Of a stretch of DNA of 64,000 nucleotides, positions 29,501-38,171 are shown in pieces; the first letter of the stretch is position 1, and each line of letters begins with the position of its first letter. Source of the stretch: Sphingobacteriales bacterium 50-39 (GTDB lineage: Bacteria > Bacteroidota > Bacteroidia > Chitinophagales > Chitinophagaceae); contig MKTZ01000003.1 of assembly GCA_001898505.1 (NCBI GenBank), forward strand, positions 62,001 to 126,000, read 5' to 3'. Under the pieces are notes generated by a model, which did no database searches, was not told the DNA's origin, and saw only the letters and a list, made by a program, of their open reading frames with translations. The position numbers and the translations under genes are program-made.

Positions 29501-29625
29501 TCGGCAAACGGAAACTGGGCATCGATCCGGAAGCCAGCTTTGGCAACAGCAATTACCAGGGGGCCGAGTATTACAATCTGCCTACTACGAGGAGCATGGG
29601 TCTGAACCTGAAACTTTCATTCTAA
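26509..29625 (+). CDS. SusC-type TonB-dependent outer-membrane transporter
   Basis: The protein has 1038 residues: a signal peptide (about 1-20), a carboxypeptidase-like regulatory domain (about 24-100), the MNEVVVTALGIQRTAKSL motif, a plug with LLRGNRSIQGNNNALIVVDGVAI, and a barrel with an aromatic C-terminus (MGLNLKLSF). It is the importer of the large amino-sugar operon and is paired with the SusD 12 bases downstream. It has no N-terminal STN extension, so regulation by an anti-sigma/ECF pair is unlikely. Confidence 0.93.
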   Translation: MRVKILSMLFLVGLIGQLMAAPTETIRGRVVDQQTGKPLAGVTVTVKGKKGGTSTNDEGWFSLNIPSGRATLIISSVGYATVEQVVEAGASNIVISLVQDQKGMNEVVVTALGIQRTAKSLTYSAQRVGGDQINEVRDASFANTLSGKVAGLTITPSANGPGGATRVLLRGNRSIQGNNNALIVVDGVAIDNQSVAGQVRDDQGSTNMGQSGSDGLSNINPDDIESMSVLKGASGAALYGSRAANGVIMITTKKGKPGRMSVNVNSGVSADRAFSIPKLQDQYSQGTNGSYNTGTGYSWGAKVAGQSVTDWRGKTVNLQAFPNNIRDFYRTAVSTNNAVSVTSGTDKLQTYLSYANNNATGIVPGNRLMRNTFNARFGVNITDRLSADAKLTYIVQDIYNKPGVGGNGLIAANVYSIPTTVNQADLKNYKTVDVSGVETPVFWTSTDAVIMNPYWTVNNTHRDENRARILGLLSLKYKLTDWLNIQGRASSDSYNDFNTSRYANNTVNYARQPGGYYAEEYNFVSERNFDLLLNGNNNITRDLKVTYNLGTALLDRGSRQRKTAANGLTYNNKYDLTYASTLLETVKTVKRQLQSVYGTAQFSYKDYLYLDVTAREDWSSTIPEPYNYFYPSVGLSAILSDMFKMPEWVSLAKARGSLTRVGNDADPYLLAQTYRFIPGGFGGYVASQTSKQLPTLKPEITTALELGTEWRFWNDRFGVDLTYYKTNSKNQLLQVATPASSGFSTQYLNAGNIQNSGVEIVLSAQPVRTSDLSWNISLNYALNTNKVISLADGVPFVFLGSSDNVRTATPHVVPGGSYGDLYGYKWQRSDKGQFVMDTTGLPAYTTGITSVGNFNPNYTIGLSNTLNYKGWSLGVLVDGKFGGVIVSGTESQLAYAGMSDYTANHRESSFVLPGVDVNGGTNAKTISAQQFWQSVTQGNYAKAEFFTYDATNVRIRELTLGYDFHRLPSFIKAAKLSFVARNLLFLYRGKSILDIPGIGKRKLGIDPEASFGNSNYQGAEYYNLPTTRSMGLNLKLSF

Positions 29626-29637
29626 AAATCGCCTACA

Positions 29638-31215
29638 ATGTGTAAGAAAATCACTTTTCAATATATGCGCAACGGCTTGTTCTTTCTCATCCTGGCGGCG
29701 GGGCTGGGGGGATGTACGAAGAAGTTCGACAATATGAATACAGATCCTTCGTCGATAGCCAATGTCACACCGACGCAGTACCCGCAAATGTTTGCCTACG
29801 CCCAGATGGCGCCTACGCTCAGCCCTGACAATTTCGAGATCGGAGAGGGCACCATCGCCAGCGTGTATTCACAATTCTTCGGGCAGGCTGCACAATCCTT
29901 TCCTACTGACCGCTATGTCGTCGTCCAGGGCTGGATGCCGGCCTGCTGGAACCCGGCTTATACTTCTGCCGCTCCTCAGTTGAAAATTATCATGGCCGGG
30001 ACCGACGTCAATTCAGCGGAGAATGCGCTGGCGAATATATGGTGGGTGTGGGTATTCCACCGGATCACGGATTATTTCGGGCCGGTGCCATACAGCCAGG
30101 CTGCCAATGGTCAGCGAGTCGTAGAGTACGACCGTCAGGATTCCATCTATTATGACTTTTTCAAAAGACTGGATGCTGCGGTGAAAGTGTTGGCAAACCA
30201 TACCGGGGAAAAACCTTTCGGCTCTTTTGACCTGGTATACGGCACACAGAGCAGTCCTGTTGCCGCCTGGATCAAATTTGCCAATACATTGCGGCTTCGC
30301 CTGGCCCTTCGTATATCCGCTGTGGACCCTGCTACTGCCAAGACCCAGGCGGAAGCTGCCGTGGCGGGCGGCGTGATGACCGATGTTTCGACGGATGCTT
30401 ATATGCAGAAATCCACCAAGACCTACAATGAGTACAATGGACTGGCCGTCATCGCCGGTTGGGAGGATATCCGCGCCAGCGCGACCATGCTATCTATGCA
30501 AAAGGGATATAATGACCCACGTATGCCTATCTTCTGGCAGCCCTCTACGGCCGATGGAAATTACAACGGTCTTCGCAACGGGATGTATGTAAGCGAAAAA
30601 GTGCTCACCGGCAATACCCGCCCCTATACCTCCAATATGGGTACCCGCTGGTGCTCTTATTCCAATGGCGTATGGAAAACAGTATATAATGTACCTCAGG
30701 ATATCATGCATGCCGCTGAAGCCTATTTCTTACGTGCGGAGGGCGCGCTCAATGGATGGAATATGGGGGACAACGCCCACAATCTTTATGAAACGGGTAT
30801 CCGTACTTCCATGGCCCAGTGGGGTATTACGGATCAGACCGCGATCAATAATTATGTGAGCAATACCGCAACTCCTGCGCCTCCCGGAGATCTGATGGGA
30901 TCACCTGCCGTGAACGATTATCCTGTGTTGTGGGACGCGGACCCCGTGATGCAGCGGAAGCAGGTGGCACAGCAGAAATACCTGGCTTTATGGCCCGACG
31001 GCATGGAAGGGTGGGCCGACGTACGCAGGAGCAAGTTACCGGAGCTGTACCCTGTTTTGCATAGCGACAACCCGGATGTGCCCGTGGGTACGACGATCAA
31101 GCGGATGCCGTACCTGGATGCGGAAAAGCAGACCAATGCGGATGCTGTGAACAGGGCTGTTCAAAAGCTGGGCGGACCGGATAATTGCGCTACGCGTCTG
31201 TGGTGGGATAAATAG
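29638..31215 (+). CDS. SusD/RagB-like outer-membrane lipoprotein
   Basis: The protein has 525 residues with a lipobox GLGGCTKK (Cys26). A helical SusD scaffold follows, including a YFGPVPYSQA segment found in this family and a C-terminal TRLWWDK ending typical of SusD-like_2 proteins. It is the surface-exposed glycan-binding partner of the SusC directly upstream. A second in-frame ATG nine residues in (MRNGLFF) would also give a good leader. The next gene starts about 23 bases later. Confidence 0.91.
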   Translation: MCKKITFQYMRNGLFFLILAAGLGGCTKKFDNMNTDPSSIANVTPTQYPQMFAYAQMAPTLSPDNFEIGEGTIASVYSQFFGQAAQSFPTDRYVVVQGWMPACWNPAYTSAAPQLKIIMAGTDVNSAENALANIWWVWVFHRITDYFGPVPYSQAANGQRVVEYDRQDSIYYDFFKRLDAAVKVLANHTGEKPFGSFDLVYGTQSSPVAAWIKFANTLRLRLALRISAVDPATAKTQAEAAVAGGVMTDVSTDAYMQKSTKTYNEYNGLAVIAGWEDIRASATMLSMQKGYNDPRMPIFWQPSTADGNYNGLRNGMYVSEKVLTGNTRPYTSNMGTRWCSYSNGVWKTVYNVPQDIMHAAEAYFLRAEGALNGWNMGDNAHNLYETGIRTSMAQWGITDQTAINNYVSNTATPAPPGDLMGSPAVNDYPVLWDADPVMQRKQVAQQKYLALWPDGMEGWADVRRSKLPELYPVLHSDNPDVPVGTTIKRMPYLDAEKQTNADAVNRAVQKLGGPDNCATRLWWDK

Positions 31216-31238
31216 GTATATTTAAAGAAAACTTGTTC

Positions 31239-33284
31239 ATGTTGCGGAAGGTATTGTTTACTGTGGTAGTTCTTCTTTTGGGGTTGAGTGGTTTGATGGC
31301 TGAGTCGACGGACCCGCGGGCAGCTTTGCTGCCCGCGCCCCGGCAAATTATCTACCGGGAGGGGAGGCTGGCTTTGTCCGGGGTTAGGATCTATTTTGCG
31401 CCCGGGTTGTCTGCGGATATTCGTTTTGCGTTGAACAGGTTGAGAGAGGCCATCGGTGGTCGTACAGGTAGCGCCGTCCGTGAGGCAGCACGACCGGAAT
31501 TGGCGACCGTGCGCTGGAATGTGGAGGAGGGAGGAAACCGGGAGTACTATAAGCTGGTGGTGGATGGAAAGGGGATAAGGATCGATGCGCATACTTCTAC
31601 CGGGCTGTTCTATGCTGTGGAGACCATTCGGCAACTGATAGCGGGACAGGGGGCCGAGGCGGGATTACCCTATGTCGAGATCGAGGATCAGCCTGCCCTT
31701 GCCTACCGGGGAGTAATGATGGATATGGCGCATGGCGGGCTTTTGACCGTGGACGAGATCAAGCGGCAGATAGAGTTCCTCTCGAGGTGGAAGACGAATC
31801 AATACTATTTCTATAATGAGGTGAGCATAGAGCTAAAGGGGTATGAGAGCCTGAACTATGGGGCATCGTATACCCAGGAGCAGATAAAAGAGATCGTTGC
31901 CTTTGGGAGGGAAAGGCATATGGATGTCATTCCCTTTGTGGCTTTTTACGGGCATTTGCACGATCTGCTCAAAAGGGAGAAGTATTCCGGTCTGGCTATC
32001 GGAAAATATGGTGAAGAACTGGACCCAAGGAATCCGAAAGTACAGGTGGTGTTGAAGGATTGGATAAAGCAGTATGCCGGACTTTTCAGCAGTCCATTCG
32101 TGCATGTGGGTTTTGACGAGACATGGGAGACCAACCGAATGTCACAGGACGTGGACAGCTCCATTCATTCGGAACAGCTGTGGCTTCAGCATCTGGATTT
32201 TGTGCAGCATGAATGGGCAAAATACGGCAAGCAGGTGTTGGCCTGGACCGATATGAACAGCTATTACCCCGATATCCTTTCGAAATTTCCAAAGAATGTC
32301 ATACCCGTCATCTGGGAGTATGCTCCCGATACGCAGGCGATACATCATTATCTGGATCCCGTGCTGAAAGAGAAGCGGACATTTTTTATCCAGCCCGCCG
32401 TATCCGGCTGGGGGCATGTATATCCCGATGCGGACTATACGTATGACAATATCGATCTTACCCTTAAGGCGGGCATGGATCATCAAACGTTAGGTTATAT
32501 CACCTCCGTCTGGACCGATGCCGTGGAACCTTTTGTCCGTCCATCATGGATGTTTATGGCCTACGGATGCATCGGCGCCTGGCAGGGCAAAGCGCCGGAC
32601 AAAGGGACATTTACCGGAGACTATACAGGTATCCTATATCCCGCAGTCCATGAGGATCTGTCGCAGGCTTTATCCGGGCTGGCCAGGACGATCGATGACT
32701 TATCGAAATGCCTGGGCAGGAACACATCCAATATGCCCGGCGGAACTATTGTGGAAAGCTGGTCGAACCCTTTTTTACCTTATTACCTGGATAATACCCG
32801 TGTGCATTTGAGTGACTTTAAAAAAGCCCGAGAGGAATGCGAGGAAGTAGAAACGCATTTGATCCGTGCATTGAGGGCGACCCGGGGGACAGACAGTATC
32901 TTTATCCATTCGCTGTTGGTCTCTGCCCGGCTGCTGCATTATACCGTCACCCGATTCATTTGGGCCAGGCTGATATGCGACCGGTGGGATGAGGCTATGC
33001 TGGAAAAGAAAAAGAATGATTTTGTCTACTATGATATTGCTTATATCTGTCATGGCTATATACAGGATGTAATGGATGAGAGCGGGGAGCTGAAAGATGC
33101 TTATGCGGCGGCCTGGCTGTCGGAGAATATGCCTTACCGTCTGAACACGACGCTGGGCAGATTTGCCGTGGAGTATGGATTATGGCAGAAATTGCTGTTA
33201 AAGGTGCTGGATTATCGCATAACACATGAGCCTTCTCATGTAGCGACGCAGTCCTTTCAGGAATTGTTCAGACCGGACTTTTGA
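31239..33284 (+). CDS. Glycoside hydrolase family 20 (beta-N-acetylhexosaminidase-like)
   Basis: The protein has 681 residues with a signal peptide (about 1-21), a GH20b-type N-terminal domain (LLPAPRQIIYREG start, about 25-145), then a TIM barrel opening YRGVMMDMAHGG. The catalytic Asp-Glu pair is in HVGFDETWE (Asp293, Glu294), where the canonical motif is HxGGDE. A long helical C-terminal region (after about residue 470) is extra. GH20 enzymes remove terminal beta-GlcNAc or GalNAc by substrate-assisted catalysis in the periplasm or at the surface. ATG 31239 is chosen over the TTG at 31233. Confidence 0.85.
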   Translation: MLRKVLFTVVVLLLGLSGLMAESTDPRAALLPAPRQIIYREGRLALSGVRIYFAPGLSADIRFALNRLREAIGGRTGSAVREAARPELATVRWNVEEGGNREYYKLVVDGKGIRIDAHTSTGLFYAVETIRQLIAGQGAEAGLPYVEIEDQPALAYRGVMMDMAHGGLLTVDEIKRQIEFLSRWKTNQYYFYNEVSIELKGYESLNYGASYTQEQIKEIVAFGRERHMDVIPFVAFYGHLHDLLKREKYSGLAIGKYGEELDPRNPKVQVVLKDWIKQYAGLFSSPFVHVGFDETWETNRMSQDVDSSIHSEQLWLQHLDFVQHEWAKYGKQVLAWTDMNSYYPDILSKFPKNVIPVIWEYAPDTQAIHHYLDPVLKEKRTFFIQPAVSGWGHVYPDADYTYDNIDLTLKAGMDHQTLGYITSVWTDAVEPFVRPSWMFMAYGCIGAWQGKAPDKGTFTGDYTGILYPAVHEDLSQALSGLARTIDDLSKCLGRNTSNMPGGTIVESWSNPFLPYYLDNTRVHLSDFKKAREECEEVETHLIRALRATRGTDSIFIHSLLVSARLLHYTVTRFIWARLICDRWDEAMLEKKKNDFVYYDIAYICHGYIQDVMDESGELKDAYAAAWLSENMPYRLNTTLGRFAVEYGLWQKLLLKVLDYRITHEPSHVATQSFQELFRPDF

Positions 33285-33319
33285 ATGACGTGTTTTACAC
33301 CTCTTAAACTATTAGCAAC

Positions 33320-34384
33320 ATGAAATTGCTTAGCCCTATAGATGGAGATATGCTGCATGCGCGGGATGGCGTCATGGAAGGCGAATCGTTGCGCATCGTG
33401 GTGAAGGTAGCTGCGGAAAGAAATAGCCGTGTGACCGTAAATGGTGTGGCGGCGAAGGATGCAGGGGAATATTTTACTGCGGAGGTAGTGTTGGATGCTT
33501 ATGAGAACAGGCTGGTGGCGAGGGAGGAATTATCGGGTGAGGAGGTGTCGGCTGTTGTATACAGGTTAAAGCATTTTGCGGGCGGCTACCGGCTGTCCAT
33601 AGATGATAATATATGGTTCCTCCGGGATATTCATCAGCATGCAGGGGTATATCGCAGCATCTTCGATAACCCCTATCTGGCTTTTCTGCGGGCAGTGCAT
33701 GAAAAATACGGGACGAAGGTCCATATCAATCTTTTTTACCAGACCGATAATTTTAATCTCGCGCAACTGAGCGATGCGTTCAGGGAGGAATGGAAGGCAC
33801 AGTCCGATTGGATAAGGCTCAGCTTTCATGCATTGGGTGAATTTCCGGATATGCCTTACCGGACTGCGGGCTATGAGGAGGTAAAAAAGGATTGCGAGCT
33901 GGTAATGGGCGAGATCGGGCGGTGGGCCGGGAAGGAATTGATGGGCCCCGTCACTACGGTGCATTGGGGCGAGGCCGCCGTGGAAGGCGCCAGGGCGGTG
34001 AGGGATGCCGGGTATAAGGGTCTACTGGGATATTTCAATGTGGATGACGACCTGCCGGCCGTATCGTATTATCTGACGACGGAACAGCGCCGGCATATCA
34101 AGCAACGATTTGTCTGGAAGGATAATAAGGAGGACATCGTCTTTATCCGGAGCAGCATTGTCATCGACAAAACTGCGTTAGGGGATATACGCCCCTATTT
34201 GGATGGGTACAAACAGCGGGGAGGTCTGCCGCCTTTTGTGGACCTGCTGGTACATGAACAATATTACTATCCTTTTTACGAAGCATATCAACCCGACTTC
34301 AAGGAACGGATATTGACAGCTGTGCAATGGGCGCAGGACAATGGATACAAACCTCAATTTTTAAGCGAATCAATTTTTGAATAA
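33320..34384 (+). CDS. Polysaccharide deacetylase-like protein
   Basis: The protein has 354 residues with no clear signal peptide. An N-terminal Ig-like beta domain (about 1-85, IDGDMLHARDG, SRVTVNGVAA) precedes a barrel with SIDDNIWFLRDI, VHINLFYQT, LSFHALGEFP and VHWGEAAVEGARA segments that resemble a NodB-type deacetylase fold with Asp/His metal ligands. This family is usually annotated as hypothetical. In its setting between GH20 and GH109-like genes, de-N-acetylation of a glycan or amino sugar is plausible but unproven. It starts 35 bases after GH20. Confidence 0.55.
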   Translation: MKLLSPIDGDMLHARDGVMEGESLRIVVKVAAERNSRVTVNGVAAKDAGEYFTAEVVLDAYENRLVAREELSGEEVSAVVYRLKHFAGGYRLSIDDNIWFLRDIHQHAGVYRSIFDNPYLAFLRAVHEKYGTKVHINLFYQTDNFNLAQLSDAFREEWKAQSDWIRLSFHALGEFPDMPYRTAGYEEVKKDCELVMGEIGRWAGKELMGPVTTVHWGEAAVEGARAVRDAGYKGLLGYFNVDDDLPAVSYYLTTEQRRHIKQRFVWKDNKEDIVFIRSSIVIDKTALGDIRPYLDGYKQRGGLPPFVDLLVHEQYYYPFYEAYQPDFKERILTAVQWAQDNGYKPQFLSESIFE

Positions 34385-34390
34385 AGAGAT

Positions 34391-36784
34391 ATGGGAAACA
34401 ATCGTAGGGATTTTTTAAAAATGACCGGTCTGGCGGGATTGGGAATGGCTGCACCTTTTATGCCTGCGTATGCGACCAGCAAGGAAGACCTGGATAAGAT
34501 CAGAGAGCAGGCCGAGCGGGTTGCGCCGCGGCAGCGTTTTAATATGAGCGGCTATGCCGCACCCAAACTGGAGACCGTACGAATAGGATTTGTCGGTGTG
34601 GGTAACAGGGGATTTGGAGCGGTGGAGCGTATGACGCGGATCGATGGAGTACGGATCAATGCACTGTGTGATCTCAGGCCCGAGCGGGTGGAGCTGGCGA
34701 GGAAGCTGGTGGAAGCGTCCGGGCATCGTCCGGCACTATACTCCGGAGACCCCGAAGCCTGGAAAAAATTATGTGAAAGAGATGATCTGGACCTTATCTA
34801 TATCCTTACACCCTGGGCATTGCATACGCCTATTGCCGTCTGGTCCATGGAACATGGGAAGCATGTTTGTGTGGAGGTGCCTGCTGCAAAGACCATCGAG
34901 GAGGCTTGGCAGCTTGTGGAGACGTCGGAACGCACGAAGAAGCATTGCATGATGACCGAGAACTGTTGTTATGATTCCTCGGAACTGCTGACGCTGAGCA
35001 TGGCGCGGCAAGGCTATTTCGGGGATATAGTGCATTGTGAAGGAGCGTATATTCACAATTTGCAGGAGCTTATGTTCTCCAAGGAGCATTTTTATCAGAT
35101 GTGGGAATTGGAGGAAGCTTACAAGCGAAGGGGTAACCTGTATCCCACGCATGGTCTGGGGCCATTGTGCCAGTTGATGGGGATCAATAGAGGGGATAAG
35201 ATGGAATACCTGGTATCGATGTCTTCCAATGATTTTATTACGGGCGCGATGGCAGAGCGGCTGGCTGCTACGGACCCTTTCTATAAGCAATATGTCGGGA
35301 AGTCTTTTAACGGGACGATGAATACGAGTACCATTCGTACCGCTCATGGGCGGACTATCATGGTACAGTTCGATGTTTCTACTCCCCGGCCATACTCCCG
35401 GATACAGCTGGTCAGCGGCACCAAGGGGGCAGGGCTTAAATATCCCGAGCCCGCCCGTTATGCCCAGGGGCATGAATGGTGCAGTCCCGAGGAGTATAAG
35501 GAACTGGAAGAAAAGTATATGCCTCCTATTCTACGTAAGATGGGAGCGATCGCCAAGGGGATAGGTGATCATGGCGGGATGGATTTTATCATGGACTGGC
35601 GGACCATCGACTGTTTGCGGAATGGGTTGCCCCTGGATCAGAATGTGTATGATGCGGCTCTTTGGAGTTCTGTTGCTCCTCTGAGCGTGTGGTCCGTGGC
35701 CAACAGGAGCAATTCCATTGCCGTGCCTGATTTTACGGCGGGGGCCTGGAAGACGAATGCACCTGTCGATATCTCCATGGAGAAGGGTGGTTCGACAAAG
35801 GTATTGAGCGGCGTATTGGGTGTGGCGGCGAGCCCGCGTAGTGTGCAATCGGTGGAGAAAGGGAAGCGGGCAGGTATCATCGGGCTCGATACGTCCCATA
35901 GTACTGCGTTTGTGGAGGCTTTGAACAGCGACAATGCCGACGCGGCGTATCAGGGCTATAAAATAGTAGCGGCTTATCCCCGGGGCAGCAAGGATATTCA
36001 AAGCAGCGCGGAGAGGATACCCGCCTATACAGAGGAAGTGAAGAAAAAGGGGGTTGAGATCGTGGAGTCGATAGCCGCCCTGTTGGCGAAGGTGGATGTA
36101 GTCTTTCTGGAGACCAATGATGGGCGTCCACACCTGGAGCAGGCGCTGGAAGTGATGAAGGCCGGCAAGCCTATCTGGGTCGACAAGCCTGTGGCCGGCA
36201 CGCTGGCAGACGCTCTGGCTGTATATGAGGCAGCCAGGAAATACAAGGTGCCCGTCTTTTCTGCCTCTTCCTTACGCTATATGAACAATATGCAGGAGAT
36301 CGCGGGAGGAAAGAAGGTTGGAAAAGTGCTGGGTGCGGATGCGTTCAGTCCGGCCCCTTTGGAGCCGCACCATCCGGACTTCTTCTGGTATGGCATTCAT
36401 GGAGTGGAGACACTGATCACCCTGATGGGTGTTGGTTGCAAGGAGGTGACAAGGGTGTCGACGGAAAGTACGGATATCGTAACCGGAGTGTGGGGGGACG
36501 GTCGCCTTGGAACGTTCAGAGGTACCCGTAGCGGCGAGCATGAATATGGAGCTACCGCATTCGGAGAGAAAGGTGTGGCGCGTGTGGGGCCTTATTCGGG
36601 ATATGAGGCGCTGCTGAGACAGATCATTCAATTCTTTCAATCCGGTGTATCGCCTGTCAGCGAGGAAGAGACGCTTGAGGTCTATACTTTTATGGAGGCG
36701 GCGGATGAGAGTAAGCGAAAGGGCGGAACGGCGGTCAATTTGAAAGAAACTTTGGAGAAGGCACGTCTGACATTAAAAAGATAA
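34391..36784 (+). CDS. Tat-exported GH109-like glycosidase fused to a Gfo/Idh/MocA oxidoreductase
   Basis: The protein has 797 residues. A Tat leader (RRDFLKMTGLAGLG) is followed by a first module (about 50-475) that resembles NAD-dependent GH109 alpha-N-acetylgalactosaminidases along its length: GFVGVGNRGFG nucleotide loop (67-76), ENCCYD, LYPTHGLGP near 251, a late HGGMDF and the closing IPDFTxGxWK-type segment. A second complete Rossmann module begins near residue 493 (GIIGLDTSHS) with its own WVDKPVAGTLADA catalytic motif and C-terminal domain. GH109 works by transient oxidation at C3 with bound NAD; a second oxidoreductase in the same chain is unusual. It starts six bases after the upstream gene. 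Confidence 0.82.
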   Translation: MGNNRRDFLKMTGLAGLGMAAPFMPAYATSKEDLDKIREQAERVAPRQRFNMSGYAAPKLETVRIGFVGVGNRGFGAVERMTRIDGVRINALCDLRPERVELARKLVEASGHRPALYSGDPEAWKKLCERDDLDLIYILTPWALHTPIAVWSMEHGKHVCVEVPAAKTIEEAWQLVETSERTKKHCMMTENCCYDSSELLTLSMARQGYFGDIVHCEGAYIHNLQELMFSKEHFYQMWELEEAYKRRGNLYPTHGLGPLCQLMGINRGDKMEYLVSMSSNDFITGAMAERLAATDPFYKQYVGKSFNGTMNTSTIRTAHGRTIMVQFDVSTPRPYSRIQLVSGTKGAGLKYPEPARYAQGHEWCSPEEYKELEEKYMPPILRKMGAIAKGIGDHGGMDFIMDWRTIDCLRNGLPLDQNVYDAALWSSVAPLSVWSVANRSNSIAVPDFTAGAWKTNAPVDISMEKGGSTKVLSGVLGVAASPRSVQSVEKGKRAGIIGLDTSHSTAFVEALNSDNADAAYQGYKIVAAYPRGSKDIQSSAERIPAYTEEVKKKGVEIVESIAALLAKVDVVFLETNDGRPHLEQALEVMKAGKPIWVDKPVAGTLADALAVYEAARKYKVPVFSASSLRYMNNMQEIAGGKKVGKVLGADAFSPAPLEPHHPDFFWYGIHGVETLITLMGVGCKEVTRVSTESTDIVTGVWGDGRLGTFRGTRSGEHEYGATAFGEKGVARVGPYSGYEALLRQIIQFFQSGVSPVSEEETLEVYTFMEAADESKRKGGTAVNLKETLEKARLTLKR

Positions 36785-36794
36785 TACAATTAAG

Positions 36795-38171
36795 ATGGAA
36801 AATAAGAAATTAAGGGAAAAGAGCCGTAGGGCTTTTATCAAATCAACGGGAATGCTGGCGGCGGGAGCTTTGATCGCTCCTTCGGTGTTGTCGGCGGCAG
36901 GAAGGGCCGTGGCCAAAACTCCTGCTGTGGTAGGAGGCGCCCCGGTGCGTACAAAGGCATGGCCGACATGGCCTATCTGGAATAAGGAGACGGATGAGAA
37001 GCTTGTAGTAGACGACCTGCGTAGCGGAGTCTGGTCCAGGGCATCCCTTGTCACCCAGTTCGAACAGGAGTGGGCAAGCTATGTGGGTACCAAACGATGT
37101 CTTTCCGTGGTCAACGGTACAAATGCGTTGATCGCCTCCCTTCTTCAGATGGGTATCGGCGGTGGAGATGAGGTGATCGTGCCGCCATATACATTTATTG
37201 CAACCGTGGCTGCCGTGCTGGCTACAGGCGCCATGCCTGTGTTTGTCGACACCGATGTCTCTACCTGGCAGATCGATGCGTCGAAGATCGAAGCAAAGAT
37301 AACCAGCAAGACCAGGGCGATCATTCCTGTACATATCCTGGGTTTGCCGGCTGACATGGTGACCATAATGGCCATTGCCAAAAAACATGATCTGGTGGTG
37401 ATCGAGGATGCGTGTCAGGCGCATGGCGCCGAGATCGGCGGGCGTCGCGTAGGCAGTTTCGGACATGCAGGCTGTTTCAGTTTCCAGAACTCAAAGAACC
37501 TCGCTATTGGAGAGGGCGGCGCCATCAACAGCGATGACGAAAAATTCATGGACAAATGCTATTCCTATCATAATTACGGTAATCCTTATGGTTCTGTGGT
37601 AGGGCAGGTAAGTGCGGGGACGCTGATCCCCGGTACGAAACTGAGGTTGACCGAATATCAGGCTGCCATCGGTCTGGGGCAGCTGAAGCGTCTTGCGGTG
37701 GAGACGGATAAGCGGAATGTCAATGCTGCTTATTTGCGTTCCCGCATCAGCAAGATACCCGGCGTCATTCCATACCATCTCTACGACAATGTCACCAAGG
37801 CGGCATTTCACTTATTCCCATTCAGATATGACAAGTCCGGGTTCAAAGGGCTGCCCAGGGCGACATTCATCAAAGCCATGGAGGCGGAAGGGATCCCGTG
37901 CAGTGAAGGGTACTCTCCCTTGAACAAGATGCCTTATTTGCAACAGGCGTTCGAGTCAAAAAACTACAGGAAGATGTATACCGCGGCAGAGTTGGACATC
38001 AACACCTTTAATGAAAGGAATGTCTGTCCTCTGAATGACAAGTTGTGCAACGAAGAGGCGATCTGGTTCTATCAATCCATGTTATTGGCCGACAAGCCGG
38101 ATATGGATGATATAGTAAATGCTATCGAAAAAATTCATGCTAATGCCGACAGGCTAAATAAAAAAATATGA
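36795..38171 (+). CDS. Tat-exported DegT/DnrJ/EryC1-family PLP protein
   Basis: The protein has 458 residues. The leader is Tat-type (SRRAFIKSTGMLAAGALIAPS), then a complete type-I PLP fold: GTNALIASL loop, VIVPPYTFIATVAAV, the PLP Asp in EDACQAHGA, and Schiff-base Lys234 in SFQNSKNLAIGEGG. Sugar aminotransferases of this family act on ketosugars made by Gfo/Idh/MocA partners (as in NtdA/NtdC and WbpE/WbpB). Here both enzymes carry export signals, which is unusual for a PLP enzyme. It follows the fusion protein by ten bases and overlaps the next gene by four. Confidence 0.85.
   Translation: MENKKLREKSRRAFIKSTGMLAAGALIAPSVLSAAGRAVAKTPAVVGGAPVRTKAWPTWPIWNKETDEKLVVDDLRSGVWSRASLVTQFEQEWASYVGTKRCLSVVNGTNALIASLLQMGIGGGDEVIVPPYTFIATVAAVLATGAMPVFVDTDVSTWQIDASKIEAKITSKTRAIIPVHILGLPADMVTIMAIAKKHDLVVIEDACQAHGAEIGGRRVGSFGHAGCFSFQNSKNLAIGEGGAINSDDEKFMDKCYSYHNYGNPYGSVVGQVSAGTLIPGTKLRLTEYQAAIGLGQLKRLAVETDKRNVNAAYLRSRISKIPGVIPYHLYDNVTKAAFHLFPFRYDKSGFKGLPRATFIKAMEAEGIPCSEGYSPLNKMPYLQQAFESKNYRKMYTAAELDINTFNERNVCPLNDKLCNEEAIWFYQSMLLADKPDMDDIVNAIEKIHANADRLNKKI

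Noticed and set aside
33554-33572. GTATAC in coding sequence (also at 38570, 42087, 47581 and others) as further regulon sites.
   Set aside because: They lack the preceding A-tract and lie inside genes, not before a transcription unit.
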